Shown one piece after another: positions 62,661-64,000 of a stretch of DNA of 64,000 bases. The stretch spans positions 1 through 64,000 of the forward strand of contig DVMW01000026.1 in NCBI GenBank assembly GCA_018714805.1, written 5' to 3'. This stretch comes from Candidatus Fimenecus excrementigallinarum. Lineage in GTDB: Bacteria > Bacillota > Clostridia > Oscillospirales > Acutalibacteraceae. Both the position numbers and the translations under genes were made by a program. The notes under the pieces are model-generated. The model was not told where the DNA came from. It saw only the letters and a program-made list of their open reading frames with translations, and searched no databases. Every line of letters starts with the position of its first letter. Within the stretch, counting starts at the first letter, position 1.

Positions 62661-64000
62661 ATGAAAACACTATCCCGCAGAGCCTGGGTCCTGTATGTGC
62701 TCGCCGCCCTGTTTCTGGCGGGCCTGGGCGTCCTGTTTTACACCTTCTGGTCCAACGCGGACGACTGGGCGATGCGCCACGCGAACCGGCACCTGTACGC
62801 CGGCGACACGCTGACCGCCGCCGGCTCCATCACCGACGAGACCGGCGCCGTGCTGGCCGAAACCGTAGACGGCGAGCGGCAGTACAACGACGACCGCGAC
62901 ATCCGCACGGCGACGCTGCACGTGGTCGGCGATTCCGAAGGCTATATCGCGACCGGCGTGCAGACCGCCTACCAGGAGGAGCTGACCGGCTACAATTTTG
63001 TCGACGGCGTCTACGACGTCAAGCGCTACGGCAAGGGCAACGATTTGCAGCTTTCGGTCAACGCCGGGCTTTGCGTAGAGGCCTACGACGCGCTCGGCAA
63101 AAACAAGGGCACCGTCGGCGTTTTCAACTACAAAACCGGCAAGCTTGTCTGCGTCGCCTCAAAGCCGGCCTTTGACATCGCGAACAAGCCCGCCGAAAAC
63201 ATCAACAACGACAAGACCGGCGCGTATGAGGGCGTATATCTCAACCGCTTCTTCTCCGGTCTCTACACGCCCGGCTCCACCTTCAAAATCATCACGGCGG
63301 CGTCCGCGCTCGACAATATTGCGGACATCGAGGACCAGTCCTTCCGCTGCCGCGGCAGCTACGGAATTGACGGCGGCTCGGTCAAGTGCCTGAGCACGCA
63401 CGGCACCATCGGCTTTGAGCGCGCGCTCAACGTTTCCTGCAACAGCGCGTTTGCGCAAATCGCCCTGCAGGTCGGCGCAGAAAAGCTGACGGCGACAACC
63501 ACGGCGCTCGGCTTTAACCAGCGCTTTATGCTCGGCAATATCCGTCTCGCGCAAAGCCGCTTCGACGTAAGCGGCGCTTCACAGCTCGACCTCGGCTGGG
63601 CGGGCGTCGGGCAGTATACCACGCTCGTCAACCCCTGCCATATGCTGATGATTGTCGGCGCCATCGCCAACGGCGGGCAGGCGGTCATGCCGTATCTTGT
63701 CGAACGCATCACCACGCAGGACGGCGCCGTCGTGCAGGAGGCAGAAACAGAAACCGGCGCGCAGATGTTCTCCGAAGCGACCGCCGCGCGGCTGCAGGAG
63801 CTGCTGCGCTCCAACGTGGAAAATTATTACGGCGACCGGCGCTTTCGGGGTCTTGAAATGTGCGGGAAAACCGGCACGGCGGAGGTCAGCTCCGAGGAGG
63901 GCGGCGACGACCCGCACGCCTGGTTCGTCGGGTACTCCCAGCGCGAGGACCTCCCCTACGCCATTGTCGTGGTCGTGGAAAACGGCGGCGGCGGCAGCTC
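62661..64000 (+). CDS. Class B penicillin-binding protein, 3' end cut by the window
   Basis: First 446 codons of a transpeptidase; the gene runs past position 64000. One N-terminal membrane helix (about 8-29), a dimerisation region, then the transpeptidase domain: STFK with Ser206, SCN at 259-261 and KTGTA at 403-407, all intact. Short pedestal, like actinobacterial PbpA and clostridial relatives encoded with rodA and FHA genes. ATG at 62661 after AAAGGAG. Partner of the SEDS polymerases upstream. Confidence 0.93.
   Translation, partial: MKTLSRRAWVLYVLAALFLAGLGVLFYTFWSNADDWAMRHANRHLYAGDTLTAAGSITDETGAVLAETVDGERQYNDDRDIRTATLHVVGDSEGYIATGVQTAYQEELTGYNFVDGVYDVKRYGKGNDLQLSVNAGLCVEAYDALGKNKGTVGVFNYKTGKLVCVASKPAFDIANKPAENINNDKTGAYEGVYLNRFFSGLYTPGSTFKIITAASALDNIADIEDQSFRCRGSYGIDGGSVKCLSTHGTIGFERALNVSCNSAFAQIALQVGAEKLTATTTALGFNQRFMLGNIRLAQSRFDVSGASQLDLGWAGVGQYTTLVNPCHMLMIVGAIANGGQAVMPYLVERITTQDGAVVQEAETETGAQMFSEATAARLQELLRSNVENYYGDRRFRGLEMCGKTGTAEVSSEEGGDDPHAWFVGYSQREDLPYAIVVVVENGGGGS

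Overview
The window is about 64 kb of G+C-rich chromosome from a Firmicute, most likely a member of the Clostridia close to the Oscillospirales/Ruminococcaceae. The evidence is the RNase J - gdpP - rplI - dnaB - tilS - hpt - ftsH gene order, an M-box leader on mgtE, a GPH-type sugar symporter with a long basic tail, many small palindromic repeats of a kind common in that group, and vegetative promoters of the TTGACA-N17-TATAAT type. The taxonomic placement is inferred from gene content, not from a marker tree. Nearly everything is housekeeping and is packed in minus-strand operons with 4-bp start/stop overlaps. Plus-strand genes are ligA, a marR-MATE pair, thyX, a possible SOD-like reading frame and a cell-elongation operon at the right end.

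Layout. 1-400: palindrome-rich repeat. 0.4-2.2 kb: mgtE under an M-box riboswitch. 2.2-6.4 kb: two small proteins, trmO, der and a DUF512 radical-SAM gene. 6.4-7.9 kb: rpmF, yceD and a small P-loop protein. 7.9-12.7 kb: pgi, a D,D-carboxypeptidase and ligA. 12.8-17.9 kb: a GH16 lipoprotein downstream of a type IIA topoisomerase pair. 18.1-20.5 kb: a MarR/MATE efflux operon and a nitroreductase. 20.6-30.3 kb: the ftsH/hpt/tilS/dnaB/rplI/gdpP/rnj cluster. 30.4-33.2 kb: a degenerate phosphohexomutase and an isolated hisH-hisF pair. 33.4-40.8 kb: HAD phosphatase, PBP, acyltransferase-like protein, U32 protease-family protein, MltG, MTHFS and DJ-1. 40.8-44.8 kb: GNAT, DUF2156 and dTMP-kinase-like genes, divergent from a double-length thyX. 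45.2-47.0 kb: metallophosphoesterase and PAP2. 47.2-56.9 kb: a glycan-use region (AraC regulator, GPH transporter, GNAT, GH2 beta-galactosidase, DNA glycosylase, GH30). 57-59.3 kb: upp, rpiB, tsaB, tsaE. 59.4-64 kb: rodA/ftsW - double FHA - ftsW/rodA - PBP, with the PBP cut by the window end.

How parts work together. The right-end operon encodes two SEDS polymerases, a class B PBP and an FHA adaptor, a peptidoglycan synthesis unit. The 47-57 kb region can import and hydrolyse a galactose-containing glycan: GH30 outside or at the membrane, GPH uptake, then GH2 inside, with AraC as the likely switch. ThyX and the neighbouring dTMP-kinase-like gene would supply dTTP.

Most unusual points: (1) a hairpin element with about 20-bp terminal inverted repeats. 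Two copies (2.8 and 7.1 kb) begin at the predicted transcription start of a minus-strand gene and end at its ribosome-binding site; a remnant lies in the mgtE leader. (2) A fused double ThyX whose two halves each keep a different part of the signature. (3) A full-length phosphohexomutase-like protein lacking the catalytic and metal loops. (4) A short reading frame resembling Cu/Zn superoxide dismutase without its histidines. No tRNA, rRNA, CRISPR array, phage or transposase gene was seen.
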